Below are positions 35,931 to 46,052 of a stretch of 64,000 nucleotides of DNA, piece after piece. Position 1 is the stretch's first letter. Each line of letters starts with the position of its first letter. This DNA is from an uncultured Clostridia bacterium (GTDB lineage Bacteria > Bacillota > Clostridia > TANB77 > CAG-508). The notes below the pieces were generated by a model. The model saw only the letters and a program-made list of their open reading frames with translations. It made no database searches and was not told where the DNA came from. The stretch is taken from assembly GCA_934182465.1 (NCBI GenBank), contig CAKPRG010000001.1:62001-126000 (forward strand). Direction: 5' to 3'. The position numbers were made by a program, and so were the translations under genes.

Positions 35931-36887
35931 TTATTTATTTACAGATACATTCATTGAAAATTTTGCAACTGAATTTGTTAATGCATCTTGTATTGTATTT
36001 TCATCTGCATCAGCACCATAATATTTATCTAATACTCTAATTTCTCCAAAAGTTATTGAATATGAATTATCATTATCATCTACAAATTTGTCAAAAGTTA
36101 ATTCAACATCTTTTGTTTCATTAGGATTTAAAACTATTGGATCGTGTTGACCAGCTTCTCTTGTTTCTTTTGATAATGTTAGAAATATTTCATTTGATTC
36201 TTTATAATCAGAAATTACGATAGTATAATCTGATCTATTTGTTAATCTTATAGTATATTTTTCTGTAGCATAATTTACATTTTTTTCTCTAACATCAATT
36301 TTTAAATACTCGTTTTCAGTTGAAAGTTTCATATCTTCATGTTTTATAAAATTACCAACAGACATTTCAAATTCATCTTTGTCATTTTTTTGAAAAGCCA
36401 TTTTTTCTTCTGTGTATGAATATTCTGAATTTGTTAATCCAGTTGCTAATATATCATCTGTATATTTTACAGAATATATATACATATTATTTATATTTGA
36501 ATAGTCTTGAATGCTATATTTTTTTGGTGTATACATAACTATTTTTAAATGATTAAGATAACTATCAAATGTTGGATAAGCATATTTTTTGCAATCATCT
36601 GATAACATATTGTAGGCTTTATCGAAATCATTGTTATTACAATAATTTACATATTCTTCTATCATATCTTCTATTGATGTTTGATATTTAGTTGGCACTT
36701 TACTAGATGTATCCATTACAGATGTATGTGGTTCGTATGTTTTTTCTAATTCTTTTGTTGGATTATATAGTTTTAAAAGTTGATTAACTAAAAATATTAC
36801 AAGCCAAATTATAATAGCAACATAAATTATTTTTTTATATTTTCTAAAAAAGTGTTTTATTCTTAATCTAACATCTGTAAAATTCAT
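35931..36887 (-). CDS. Anchored protein with NTF2-like domain, VirB8/TcpC-like candidate
   Basis: A 318-residue protein with a basic cytoplasmic N-terminus, one membrane helix (about residues 21-40) and an extracytoplasmic part. The stretch EYVNYCNNNDFDKAYNMLSD followed by CKKYAYPTFDSYL has the pattern of NTF2-like domains seen in VirB8/TcpC assembly proteins. The second half is beta-rich (IRLTNRSDYTIVISDY; LNPNETKDVELTF) and may be a separate immunoglobulin-like domain. Its place between VirB6-like and hydrolase genes fits a channel scaffold. The VirB8 assignment is inferred from layout and fold pattern only. Confidence 0.6.
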   Translation of the reverse strand: MNFTDVRLRIKHFFRKYKKIIYVAIIIWLVIFLVNQLLKLYNPTKELEKTYEPHTSVMDTSSKVPTKYQTSIEDMIEEYVNYCNNNDFDKAYNMLSDDCKKYAYPTFDSYLNHLKIVMYTPKKYSIQDYSNINNMYIYSVKYTDDILATGLTNSEYSYTEEKMAFQKNDKDEFEMSVGNFIKHEDMKLSTENEYLKIDVREKNVNYATEKYTIRLTNRSDYTIVISDYKESNEIFLTLSKETREAGQHDPIVLNPNETKDVELTFDKFVDDNDNSYSITFGEIRVLDKYYGADADENTIQDALTNSVAKFSMNVSVNK

Positions 36888-36920
36888 ATTATTTTATTCC
36901 TTTCTGGAAATCATTTATTT

Positions 36921-37478
36921 TTATTCTTCTTTAGTAACATTGAAAGATAAATCTATATTATTAACTTCATTTTCTCTAACAACAAAATTCATTTCTTTAC
37001 CTGCATCATTTTTGCTACCATTTATTACATCTGTAATAGTAACCCAAAGAACATATGTATCGCCATTTCTTTCTATATTAGTAAAATCTAAACTTGCCAT
37101 TGATGGAAAATATTTTTCTGCATAACTTTGGAATTGTCCTGCTGTAGGAAAATAATTTTTCTTAAATTCATCATATAATAGATTATATGCTTCTTCATAT
37201 TTTTTACTTTCTACTAAAGTAATGAAATTTGAAACATAATATTCCATTCTGTCTCTTTCTCCCATTGTCATTAACTTTTCTTTCATATCATCTTTCTTTT
37301 TTTCTTCATAATTAGCATCTGTTTGAATAACACCATTATCTATTGTTATATTTGCAGTTGGTTTTTCTTCAGCATTTTTTTTCTTTAGATGTACTACATA
37401 ACTAACAAGTAGAATCATTATTATAAGTAAAACTATTATTGATGTAAGTAATTTCTTTCTTTCTTCTTTCATTTCCAT
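36921..37478 (-). CDS. Anchored protein with NTF2-like domain, second VirB8-like candidate
   Basis: A 185-residue protein: one membrane helix (about residues 10-27), a charged linker, then an NTF2-like domain (YYVSNFITLVESKKYEEAYN ... FPTAGQFQSYAEKYF). The motif K/D-K/E-AYN-L-x-D-x-(F/C)KK-x-(Y/F)-P-T is shared with the neighbouring 318-residue protein, so the two are probably paralogues that may form a mixed assembly. It follows the 902-residue VirB6-like gene after 27 bases. Confidence 0.6.
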   Translation of the reverse strand: MEMKEERKKLLTSIIVLLIIMILLVSYVVHLKKKNAEEKPTANITIDNGVIQTDANYEEKKKDDMKEKLMTMGERDRMEYYVSNFITLVESKKYEEAYNLLYDEFKKNYFPTAGQFQSYAEKYFPSMASLDFTNIERNGDTYVLWVTITDVINGSKNDAGKEMNFVVRENEVNNIDLSFNVTKEE

Positions 37479-37505
37479 CTTCCTTTATACATTATTTTAT
37501 CTGTA

Positions 37506-40214
37506 TTATCTAAAAGTTGTATTATTTTTATGTTCAAATTCAGCAATTTTTGCATCTAATTGACTTCTTAAACCTTCAATTTGCATTTGTTGTTGAAGAG
37601 TTGTATTTCCACTTGAATTTTCTAATCTACTTATTTGTTCATTAACATTGTTTACAGCATTATTAATATCGGTAGCAGCTGTATTTACTACTTTATCAAT
37701 ATCATTACTTGCTTTTTGTATTGCTGAGTCTATATCTGCCGCTTCCACTTTTTCTGTTGTCTCTGTATGTTCAACTCTGTGTATTACTTTTGTACTGCTT
37801 ACTTTAGAAACCAAATCTTCAGGTTGGAATCCTGCTGTTTCTGCTGTTTTTAAGCTATTATATAAATTTGCATTTGAATATGTTGTTAAGTAATCTTTTG
37901 CTTTATTTGAAATTGTATCTTGTGAATCTTGACTCATATTTTCAAATCTACCTTGTCCTACAACAGAGTCTATTGACTCTTTTAAATCTGTTTCAAAATT
38001 AAATTCAGTTGGATTTGTAGATAATTTATTTTGTAAGTTAGCTGTAATTAATTCAGCTTGTTGTTGAGATAAACCTTGAATTCTAGTTTGAAGTTCAGCT
38101 GTTAATCGTTTAAATTCTGCTGTTAATTCTTTTGTATCAAATCTACCATTATCACCTGCAATTTTTACAGATTTTAAATGTGCCAATTTTGTTTCGTCTG
38201 ACTTATATTCTTGTGATGTAACACTGCTTGTTGTTTGTAAAGCTTCTGATACATCTTTTCCTAATTGACCTTTAGTATTTTTTAAGAATTCTTTTGATAC
38301 ACTATAAGCTCCTGTTGCCGTTAATATTGATGCTAAAGCACCTCCACTTATAGCATATGTTGCTAATCCTGCACTTGCTGCAGCAACAGAAGATAAATAT
38401 CCAGTATCATGTATTTTATCATTTATGCTTCCTTTTACACCATTAATAACTTTCTTTGGTGCACCTTTTGCAGCATTTTTGGCATTATTTTTTGTTCTCT
38501 CTCTATTTCCAAATTTAGCTTCTGCATTATTTTTATACATTTGTTTTTCTGGATCACTCATTGTACTCCAATCTCTGCCATCTTTTTCTGCCATCTTTTG
38601 AGCTGCACCCTTTTTGCCATTTTTGCCATTTACATATTCATTTCTTCTCTCTTCAAAAGTTTTTGCTGTGCCAAATTTAGCAGTAGCCTTTTTCTTTACA
38701 CTACTTGCTTTATTTTTTACATTATTTACACCCTCAGTTACAGTACTACTTACTCCACTACCAATAGCTCCAGCCATTTTGCCTACACCACTGTTACTTA
38801 CTGCCTTTCCTACTTTAGAACCTGCAACTGCATTTCCAAGACCTTTAGTAATTTTACCTAAATTAGATACATCTTTACTTACTTTAGTCATTGTACCTTT
38901 AAACATATTTTTACTAGACACACCAGCTTTTGATAAAGTTTTTCCTATACTTCCTGCTTTATTAGCAAAAGTTCCTACCATAGCTGTTGCAGCTGCAATG
39001 TCTCCCAAAGATGAAGCTTTATCAAATCCGAAAATTTTTCTTATTATTTTTTCACCTTCACTAATAAATTGTATACAAACTATTGCCAAAATACCAGCAG
39101 CTAAAGTATTTGAACCCTCCTTAAAAGTATTCGTAGCTGCTGAAGCTGCACTCGCCAAAATTCCTACTCCTGGTATAAAACTTGCAAAATCAAACATCAT
39201 ATCTAATTTGCTTGGTTGAATTAAAGTAAATGCTACATCAACAAATGCTAAATACATTATACAATGAAATGGTTGTATTAAAATATTGTAGCAAAATTCT
39301 TTCATCCATGTATTTAAAGCTTGTGCTTTTTGGTCTCCTATTTTATCTATTGAATATGTAATAGTAATTAAAGGAGAAATTATTATTAAAAATCCTACTG
39401 TTATCATACGTTTTAAATATATGACTAAAAACTTTAAAGTTTGGAAAACTATTAATGCATACACTATTGTACTTACAATACCGTTAAATCCACTTGCACC
39501 AGAAACTGATTGCAAAGCAATTGTTGATATGTATTGTGTGAAATTAGTTAAATGCTCTTCTGCACCACCAACACCTTTTAATATTTCTATAAAAGTTCCA
39601 TTTAATTTTATTACAAACAAAATGAAGTAATGTAATAAGTACAGTAACGCTAAACTCGCTGCCCAATCAGTTAACATTTTTTGATATACTGCTTTATCTG
39701 ATGCTATTGTTGATATTGCCATTCTAATACCTATATATACTAAAATTAGTAATAATATTGCTGTTGCTATTATTCTCATTACATAGTACCATGTAGCAAC
39801 TTGTGTTCTAAATTCTTTTACTTCATTACTAGCTGGTTTGAAGTCCATAAAATCTACATCTAATAATGGTACTTGATTAAAGAAAATTGTAAATGGTGTA
39901 ACTAGTACTCCACTTTTGGTAACACCACCTAAACTTACAACACCTGATATTAGCATTTGTGCAGCTGCACATACAGCAAAAACACCAACTCTTATACCCC
40001 ATGTCATAAATCCTACAAATGCTCCTAATGTATTTACCAATAAATTATACATTGTATTAAAAGCATTTTCAGCAGTAGTTGTTTCAGCACCAATGCTACC
40101 TTCTACAGGATTATTATTATAAGCATCTGATGTTAATGTGAAATTAAATAGTATTAAAAATATTAAAAAGCCAATTAATATTTTAGACCACGTTTTCTTC
40201 ATAATAATCACCAT
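37506..40214 (-). CDS. VirB6/TrbL-like polytopic membrane protein A, 902 aa
   Basis: A signal-like N-terminal helix is followed by about six more membrane helices within the first 400 residues, then a long polar, helical C-terminal part (about 500 residues). The core block EFRTQVATWYYVMRIIATAI and IGIRMAISTIASDKAVYQKML is shared with the proteins at 40227 and 47281, defining a family of three in this locus. VirB6/TrbL proteins form the inner-membrane part of type IV secretion channels. The start is unclear: AGGAG stands only 3 bases before the first ATG, but a GTG two codons... one codon later is better spaced. Confidence 0.7.
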   Translation of the reverse strand: MVIIMKKTWSKILIGFLIFLILFNFTLTSDAYNNNPVEGSIGAETTTAENAFNTMYNLLVNTLGAFVGFMTWGIRVGVFAVCAAAQMLISGVVSLGGVTKSGVLVTPFTIFFNQVPLLDVDFMDFKPASNEVKEFRTQVATWYYVMRIIATAILLLILVYIGIRMAISTIASDKAVYQKMLTDWAASLALLYLLHYFILFVIKLNGTFIEILKGVGGAEEHLTNFTQYISTIALQSVSGASGFNGIVSTIVYALIVFQTLKFLVIYLKRMITVGFLIIISPLITITYSIDKIGDQKAQALNTWMKEFCYNILIQPFHCIMYLAFVDVAFTLIQPSKLDMMFDFASFIPGVGILASAASAATNTFKEGSNTLAAGILAIVCIQFISEGEKIIRKIFGFDKASSLGDIAAATAMVGTFANKAGSIGKTLSKAGVSSKNMFKGTMTKVSKDVSNLGKITKGLGNAVAGSKVGKAVSNSGVGKMAGAIGSGVSSTVTEGVNNVKNKASSVKKKATAKFGTAKTFEERRNEYVNGKNGKKGAAQKMAEKDGRDWSTMSDPEKQMYKNNAEAKFGNRERTKNNAKNAAKGAPKKVINGVKGSINDKIHDTGYLSSVAAASAGLATYAISGGALASILTATGAYSVSKEFLKNTKGQLGKDVSEALQTTSSVTSQEYKSDETKLAHLKSVKIAGDNGRFDTKELTAEFKRLTAELQTRIQGLSQQQAELITANLQNKLSTNPTEFNFETDLKESIDSVVGQGRFENMSQDSQDTISNKAKDYLTTYSNANLYNSLKTAETAGFQPEDLVSKVSSTKVIHRVEHTETTEKVEAADIDSAIQKASNDIDKVVNTAATDINNAVNNVNEQISRLENSSGNTTLQQQMQIEGLRSQLDAKIAEFEHKNNTTFR

Positions 40215-40226
40215 TTTCTCCTAACC

Positions 40227-43200
40227 TTAACTATTTTTTCCTATTTTATCTATTAATTCTGCCAAATCTACAAGTGGTTTATCTATTCCAGAATTTATAT
40301 CCTTACTATTTATTTTAACATTTTTTCTATTAGATGTCACTATTTCTGTCGAATATAATCTATTAATTGGTGAAGCAATATTATCAGGTACACTTGTATC
40401 TTGTCCTTTATATGAATTATCATAATTATCTATCACTCTACTTGTAGAATTTTCATTTTCGCTTGATGCATCTTTAATTTGATTTAATTTGCTTACTACA
40501 CTTTCTGTTGCACCAGTATCAAAAGTCAAATATTTTGCTTGTTTATTATCTTCCATTTTTAATCGTTTTGCTTTTTCATTATAATGTTTTACTTCTAAAG
40601 TTGCATATGCCATTTCTCTTTGTTGTTGTGGCACTGTTTCTAATAATTTTTCTAATTTTTCTTCGTCTTTTTCTTGTGTTACAGCAACTAATAATTGTTG
40701 TATTTCATCTCTATGTTTTTCTTCTAATACTTTTTTCAAATTTGCTTGAGTTTCAGTAGAAACATTACTTTTACTTCCATTTATTCCAATTAAAGCTCTA
40801 TGTCTTGCTTGTACTGAACTTGTAGCAACTTCTTCTATTGACTTTCCACCTAATGCTTCTTGAGTTATTCTTGTAATATTACTATTATCTTCACTTCCTG
40901 TTAAAGCCTGTCTTTGTTGACTTATATTTTCCAAAACATTTGTAGTTGCATTAGGATTTGCTCTAACAAAATCTTCTAATTTTTTAGATACTTTTTTCTG
41001 TACTTCATTTATTGATATATCACCAATTGAATCAATTTCATTATTTGAAATTACTTCTTTATATGCATCAGTTGTTGCTTCTGTAATTACTAATTTTGCT
41101 CTTACATTTTGAACTCTTGTTTTTATTGCATTTTTAATTTCATTAGTAGCATTATCTGGTTTTTCTTCACCTTTTTTAAATATATCAAGTTCTAATTGTT
41201 CTTCAATTTCATCAATACTTGAAGCATCTTTTGCAAAATCTCCTACTTTTTGTTTATTTTTTGCAGCAGCATCAACTATAGCTTTTTCAATCATAGCATC
41301 TGTAACTAAAACTTGTTTATCATCTACTTTTACCATTACAGCTGTTGCTTTTTCTGAATTACCATCAGCTGTTTTTTCATCTAATCTTTCATCTAAAGTC
41401 TTGATAATTTCTTCTCTTGTTGCTGATGGATCTATATTAAACTCTTGATTATTGAAAACACCAACTATATTTTCATCTTGTTCTCTTGCTTTAAGTAATT
41501 CATCTGCAAAACTTTCTATTGTTGCACCAGCAGTGGCTGCTAATACTATTTTATTATTTTGAACATTTGCTTTAGCATTTAATATTTGAGACATTTCTTC
41601 AGCTTCAGTAGTTGAATTTTGGCTCACTGGAATTAAAACACCATTTACTAATATTGCACTTCCAGATGCAACTGCAGCTTCTTGTATTAATCTTTCTTTA
41701 TCTTTTAGAGATTCAGAATATCTTTTTAACTCTTCAGTTGCGTTCTTATCTAGTTCATGTTTAGCAGTATTGCTTAAAACTCTTACTTCAACCTCTTGGT
41801 TTAATCTATCTTGTTCTTTAAATTGATTTAATATATGTTCTCTTTCTGTATATCCAAATCCACCTGTTCTAGTAAATCTTGCTCCTTTTGGTGCATCTTT
41901 TCTAGATTGTACTGATCTAATGTCTTGGATTCCACCTATATTTCCGGTTGCAGTTATAGCACCTTTAGCAAGTAATTTAACAAACTTAAATCTTTTTTTA
42001 GTTATACTTTCTACTATGTATTCATCTCTTGCTGTATTTAACTGTTTGCTCATTTGTTTTCTTACTAATTTTACATCACCTGTTGTAAGACCTTTATCAG
42101 AATTTACTGCATCTTCCATTCCATCAACTATATATTGAGCTCTATTCTTTTTATTATAAGATGCTTTAAGTTCTCTTCTAGACATTAAAGCAGTAATCCC
42201 TAAACCACTTGCTACAACCGGATTTTCTATAAATAAGGCTAAACTAGCAAATCCACTAAAAAATCCTACAGTAATATTTTTGATTTCTCCCATATTTTCA
42301 GATAAAACTTCTTTATCCTTATCTGTCATACCTAAAATTGTTTTTGAATTTATATTTTCCTTAATTCTTTTTCCTATGCTATCAGTAACTATTTGATCTT
42401 CTTCAAATAATCTTTCTGCTAAAGATAACTTACGTTTTCCTTCAATTAAATTGCCTTTTCCATCATATTTTGCTTTATATTTCTTTCTAACACCAACATA
42501 TTTTCCTTTTTTAGCATCATATTCTGTATATTTTCTAGGATCAAATGCTTCTGATACTTTCTTTTTCATAGCAAATGTTATAGCTTCTCTTGAAGTTGCA
42601 AATTTTGCTAATGCAACATCTAATTCTTTTTCTTCTCTATCTATATCTAACTCTAAATTTTCAATTCCTTCTTCAATTTCATCTTCATTTTCACTTAAAT
42701 TATATTCTTCTAATAAATCTGTTTCTGCTTTTTCTAATACCTGTTGTGTTCTTACTTTTTCTTTCACTTCTTTTAGCATTTTCAAATCATCATTTTTTTC
42801 ATCTATTAAAGCTTCTCTATATTGTAAATCTTTTACTTGCTCATTATTATTAAATTCATCAAATTCTTCTTGCGTATATTCTGTTGTATTACCATCATCA
42901 TCAGTATAATATTTTTTAGGTTTAGAATGGTTCATTTTCATAGCCATAACGCCACCAAAAGCCTTTTGAACAGGTTTTGCTGCTTGTTTCGTAGTCCATT
43001 TCATTGCTCCTTTTACAACTTTACTTCCTAAATAAGCTTTTGAAACAGATCTTACACTATTATAAAGTTCTCTACCTACATCTTTATCTGCAATATCATC
43101 AACTAAGCTTCCATTTCCACCAATAGCAAATATCTTTCTAAAGATTTTATCTGCTTTGCTCATGAAATTTAACAATAAGAAAGCTAATAACATACCAGAT

Positions 43201-43964
43201 ATTGAATTTAAAGATAATTTTAATGCATTTAATACAAAAGTTACATAAATAATAGCATGAATTGTTTGTAAAATTACATTAAAGAAATATTCTTTTAACC
43301 AAGTAGAAAATATTTTTGTTTTACCTGACAAAACTTTATTTAATGCATAAGATACTGAAACAGCAGGTGCCATCATTGTTAGTACGCCAACTGTTAAATA
43401 TCTTTTAAAATATATAAAAGTGAATTTATATGCATAATATACAAGATATGCATACATAATCATACCAGTTGTACCATTTATTAATTTTATATCATAAGCT
43501 CTTGTTCTTACTGTCTCAAATATACTAACTTCTATATCTTCATTTGTTTTGCTCTTTTGCTCTAGACCACCATACTCTGAAGGTTCTGCTTCATATATAG
43601 CTTCTGCTGTTTTTGAAACCATACTTATTAAAGTTTCATTTAATTCTAGTATAAAAATCATTACATAATGAATTCCAAATACTAAAACCATTCCAGCAAC
43701 CCAATCCATAAGCATTCTTTTGTAAAAAGCTCTATCTGATGCTATTGAAGATATCGCCATTTTTATTCCAATAAAAATTAATACTATTAGCATTACAGCC
43801 ATAGATATTACTCTAATTATGTAATACCAAGTTGCTATAGCCTCTTTTAATATTAAAACAACATTTATTCCTTCTTCTTTAGCAAAAGCAAAATTCGGTA
43901 AAATAATAGTTGCTAATATTATTATCGCGATTAAAATTAATTTATTGTTTCTTTTTAGTTTCAT
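40227..43964 (-). CDS. VirB6/TrbL-like polytopic membrane protein B, 1245 aa
   Basis: After a signal-like helix the protein goes directly into the conserved core (EAIATWYYIIRVISMAV, IGIKMAISSIASDRAFYKRML, YLTVGVLTMMAPAVSVSYAL) with about six membrane helices in the first 310 residues. The remaining ~930 residues are polar and probably coiled-coil, with many Glu, Lys, Ala and Gln. Unlike its two paralogues it lacks the N-terminal exported region. That region seems to be supplied by the separate 160-residue gene just upstream. The start at 43964 is chosen because AAAGGAGG stands 7 bases before it. Confidence 0.72.
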   Translation of the reverse strand: MKLKRNNKLILIAIIILATIILPNFAFAKEEGINVVLILKEAIATWYYIIRVISMAVMLIVLIFIGIKMAISSIASDRAFYKRMLMDWVAGMVLVFGIHYVMIFILELNETLISMVSKTAEAIYEAEPSEYGGLEQKSKTNEDIEVSIFETVRTRAYDIKLINGTTGMIMYAYLVYYAYKFTFIYFKRYLTVGVLTMMAPAVSVSYALNKVLSGKTKIFSTWLKEYFFNVILQTIHAIIYVTFVLNALKLSLNSISGMLLAFLLLNFMSKADKIFRKIFAIGGNGSLVDDIADKDVGRELYNSVRSVSKAYLGSKVVKGAMKWTTKQAAKPVQKAFGGVMAMKMNHSKPKKYYTDDDGNTTEYTQEEFDEFNNNEQVKDLQYREALIDEKNDDLKMLKEVKEKVRTQQVLEKAETDLLEEYNLSENEDEIEEGIENLELDIDREEKELDVALAKFATSREAITFAMKKKVSEAFDPRKYTEYDAKKGKYVGVRKKYKAKYDGKGNLIEGKRKLSLAERLFEEDQIVTDSIGKRIKENINSKTILGMTDKDKEVLSENMGEIKNITVGFFSGFASLALFIENPVVASGLGITALMSRRELKASYNKKNRAQYIVDGMEDAVNSDKGLTTGDVKLVRKQMSKQLNTARDEYIVESITKKRFKFVKLLAKGAITATGNIGGIQDIRSVQSRKDAPKGARFTRTGGFGYTEREHILNQFKEQDRLNQEVEVRVLSNTAKHELDKNATEELKRYSESLKDKERLIQEAAVASGSAILVNGVLIPVSQNSTTEAEEMSQILNAKANVQNNKIVLAATAGATIESFADELLKAREQDENIVGVFNNQEFNIDPSATREEIIKTLDERLDEKTADGNSEKATAVMVKVDDKQVLVTDAMIEKAIVDAAAKNKQKVGDFAKDASSIDEIEEQLELDIFKKGEEKPDNATNEIKNAIKTRVQNVRAKLVITEATTDAYKEVISNNEIDSIGDISINEVQKKVSKKLEDFVRANPNATTNVLENISQQRQALTGSEDNSNITRITQEALGGKSIEEVATSSVQARHRALIGINGSKSNVSTETQANLKKVLEEKHRDEIQQLLVAVTQEKDEEKLEKLLETVPQQQREMAYATLEVKHYNEKAKRLKMEDNKQAKYLTFDTGATESVVSKLNQIKDASSENENSTSRVIDNYDNSYKGQDTSVPDNIASPINRLYSTEIVTSNRKNVKINSKDINSGIDKPLVDLAELIDKIGKNS

Positions 43965-43997
43965 TATTTTACCTCCTTTATTTCTATTTATCAACTT

Positions 43998-44480
43998 CTA
44001 TTCGTTTGTTTCTTTTTTTATTCCTAATGCTTCATCTGAAAAATCAAATACATTTACATTAAATATTGGTAATTTGTTAAAAACTATTTTTTCTATAGTT
44101 ACCCTATTTGACACATCCATAATACTTTCAAAAATATTAAAATCATATACTCCATCTGCATCTTTTGTAGACATATCTGTTTTGCAAATTGCATCAATTG
44201 TTCTAACTAAAATCCATTCGAAAAGTTCTACCCAGCCAACAAAAACTATTCTGTATCCCATAAATCTAAGTCCTAAAATCCAATCTGCTAGCCCAGATAT
44301 TGTTTCAATTACTTTTGTTACGAAATCTTTTCCAATCGTATAAGATGCTGATGTTGTTCCTTTGTAATAAAAATCTCCAACATTACCTGCCGCATATACT
44401 GGCATTGTTCCTAGAAAGGTTGAAAATGTAGTAATTATAATTGCTATTACTAATAATTTTATAAATTTTGTTTTTTTCAT
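43998..44480 (-). CDS. Exported protein equivalent to the N-terminal part of a VirB6-like protein, 160 aa
   Basis: It begins with a signal peptide (about residues 1-31, ending VYAAG). The rest, with hydrophobic segments and the end stretch RVTIEKIVFNKLPIFNVNVFDFSDE, matches the region before the core of the 424-residue VirB6-like protein (SIEKTVFNEIGLFNVDFFNFKE). Its downstream neighbour begins exactly where that protein's core would start. I infer that one ancestral gene has split in two, or that the two halves work as a complex. Confidence 0.65.
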   Translation of the reverse strand: MKKTKFIKLLVIAIIITTFSTFLGTMPVYAAGNVGDFYYKGTTSASYTIGKDFVTKVIETISGLADWILGLRFMGYRIVFVGWVELFEWILVRTIDAICKTDMSTKDADGVYDFNIFESIMDVSNRVTIEKIVFNKLPIFNVNVFDFSDEALGIKKETNE

Positions 44481-44496
44481 TTTTCACATCTCCTTT

Positions 44497-46041
44497 CTAA
44501 AAGTTGATTTGTATTTCTTTATCATCATATTTTAATAAGTCATTATTACAACTTTGAATTTTAAAATCCTCTTTTCCTGATATTATATTCATTTTTTGGT
44601 TATTTTCTAGGTTAAAGCAATATATTCCTTTTTGAGGTATGCTATATAAAAATAGTGTATCTGATAACCAAGCATAAGTATCTATGTATTCTATCATTTC
44701 TCTATTTACTTTCGTTCCATCTTTTGAAACAAAATAAACTTTATTTATATTTCCATTTTCATCTTTTTCAGCATAGAAGCTATACTCACTATTTATTAAT
44801 GGATTATTTTCTGTTTTATTTTCTTCCACAAATTTTTCACAATTTGTTAATAAACTTTTAGTATTAGATACTCTGTCTTTTTCTGCTTCAAAAACATTAT
44901 CTACTTGCATTTGAGCTAATACTTCTGGCATGTTTAAACATTGTGAAATTTGAGAAGTTGTCATACCACAATTATTGTAAATAATAATTGCACTTGTATT
45001 GTCATAATTACATTTTACTGCAATTCCCTTTAGAGGATATGTTATATAAAAGCTATCTTGATTTACTACATATTTGCTATAATCTGGCCACAAATATGTT
45101 AATTCATTCATAAATTGGTATAAATCTAATTCATTATTTGATAGTTTATTCGTTAAATCCACAAAATCTGAATAATCATTTTCTTTTGTTCTTCTATATA
45201 CTGAAATTTCATTTTCAGAAAAGAACACATAACATTCATTTCCTTTATATCCATAAACATTATTTTCTGTATCTTCAAAAGAAGGTGTTCCAAATTTTGA
45301 TTTTGCAACTTCAAAGCCCTCTCTTACCATTATACCACTAATTACGCTATTTGTGTATCCCTTAGTGAAAACTATGTTGTAGATTTTTCCGTTAATTTTT
45401 CTAATTTTGATACCTTTTGTAAGATATTGTTCATACTCCTGAAAAATCCCATCTGTTTTTCCTAAGTTTAAAGAATTTACACTCCAAGAATTTTGAATTA
45501 AATTATTTAATTCTTCTGAATCTATTCCAAAATCAGTTGTTTTAATTTCTTTGTATTCTTTTAAACTTTTTTGTGAATTCATATATGTAAAATAATCTTC
45601 AATTCCATTTATAAAAGTCTTTTTTATGCTTTGTCCATCACATTGTACGGCAATTGTTATATCATTTTCTGTATCAATTATTCTAAAGCTTTTAAAATTT
45701 AACACACTAGCTGAAAGTTTTATTAGTCTATTATAAAAATTTTCATTACTTGTCTCATCATCTTCATATAATTTTTTAGATAGTTTTGCATATACATCTG
45801 TTTCATAGCCATTTTCTTTGCTATTTTCTTCTTTTATGTAGGTACAATTATAATATTCCAAAACTTCTTGTATATTTTGAAAATTTGCAATATTTATTTC
45901 ATCTGTATCTTTCTCATTAGAAAAATCCAAATTAGAGATAGCATTAGAAAGAATAGCTAATACTGCAACTGCAATAGCTAAAAATACTAACATCTTTATA
46001 TCTCTATTTGGATTATTCTTTTGATTTTTATATTTCTGCAC
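44497..46041 (-). CDS. Anchored hypothetical protein of the secretion-like locus, 514 aa
   Basis: One membrane helix (about residues 16-35) and a large extracytoplasmic domain. It shares a repeated plan with the 402-residue neighbour: EVLEYYNCTYIKEE versus SVLESYGCTFISET, KLYEDDETSNENFYNRLI versus NLYESNGTSNQNYFESLI, and CYVFFSENEISVY versus VYVFIYEDEISVY. The present protein has an additional ~110 residues at the C-terminus with beta-propeller-like spacing. The function is unknown. Its position between VirB6-like genes suggests a structural subunit of the apparatus. Confidence 0.65.
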   Translation of the reverse strand: MQKYKNQKNNPNRDIKMLVFLAIAVAVLAILSNAISNLDFSNEKDTDEINIANFQNIQEVLEYYNCTYIKEENSKENGYETDVYAKLSKKLYEDDETSNENFYNRLIKLSASVLNFKSFRIIDTENDITIAVQCDGQSIKKTFINGIEDYFTYMNSQKSLKEYKEIKTTDFGIDSEELNNLIQNSWSVNSLNLGKTDGIFQEYEQYLTKGIKIRKINGKIYNIVFTKGYTNSVISGIMVREGFEVAKSKFGTPSFEDTENNVYGYKGNECYVFFSENEISVYRRTKENDYSDFVDLTNKLSNNELDLYQFMNELTYLWPDYSKYVVNQDSFYITYPLKGIAVKCNYDNTSAIIIYNNCGMTTSQISQCLNMPEVLAQMQVDNVFEAEKDRVSNTKSLLTNCEKFVEENKTENNPLINSEYSFYAEKDENGNINKVYFVSKDGTKVNREMIEYIDTYAWLSDTLFLYSIPQKGIYCFNLENNQKMNIISGKEDFKIQSCNNDLLKYDDKEIQINF

Positions 46042-46052
46042 AGATTTACTCC

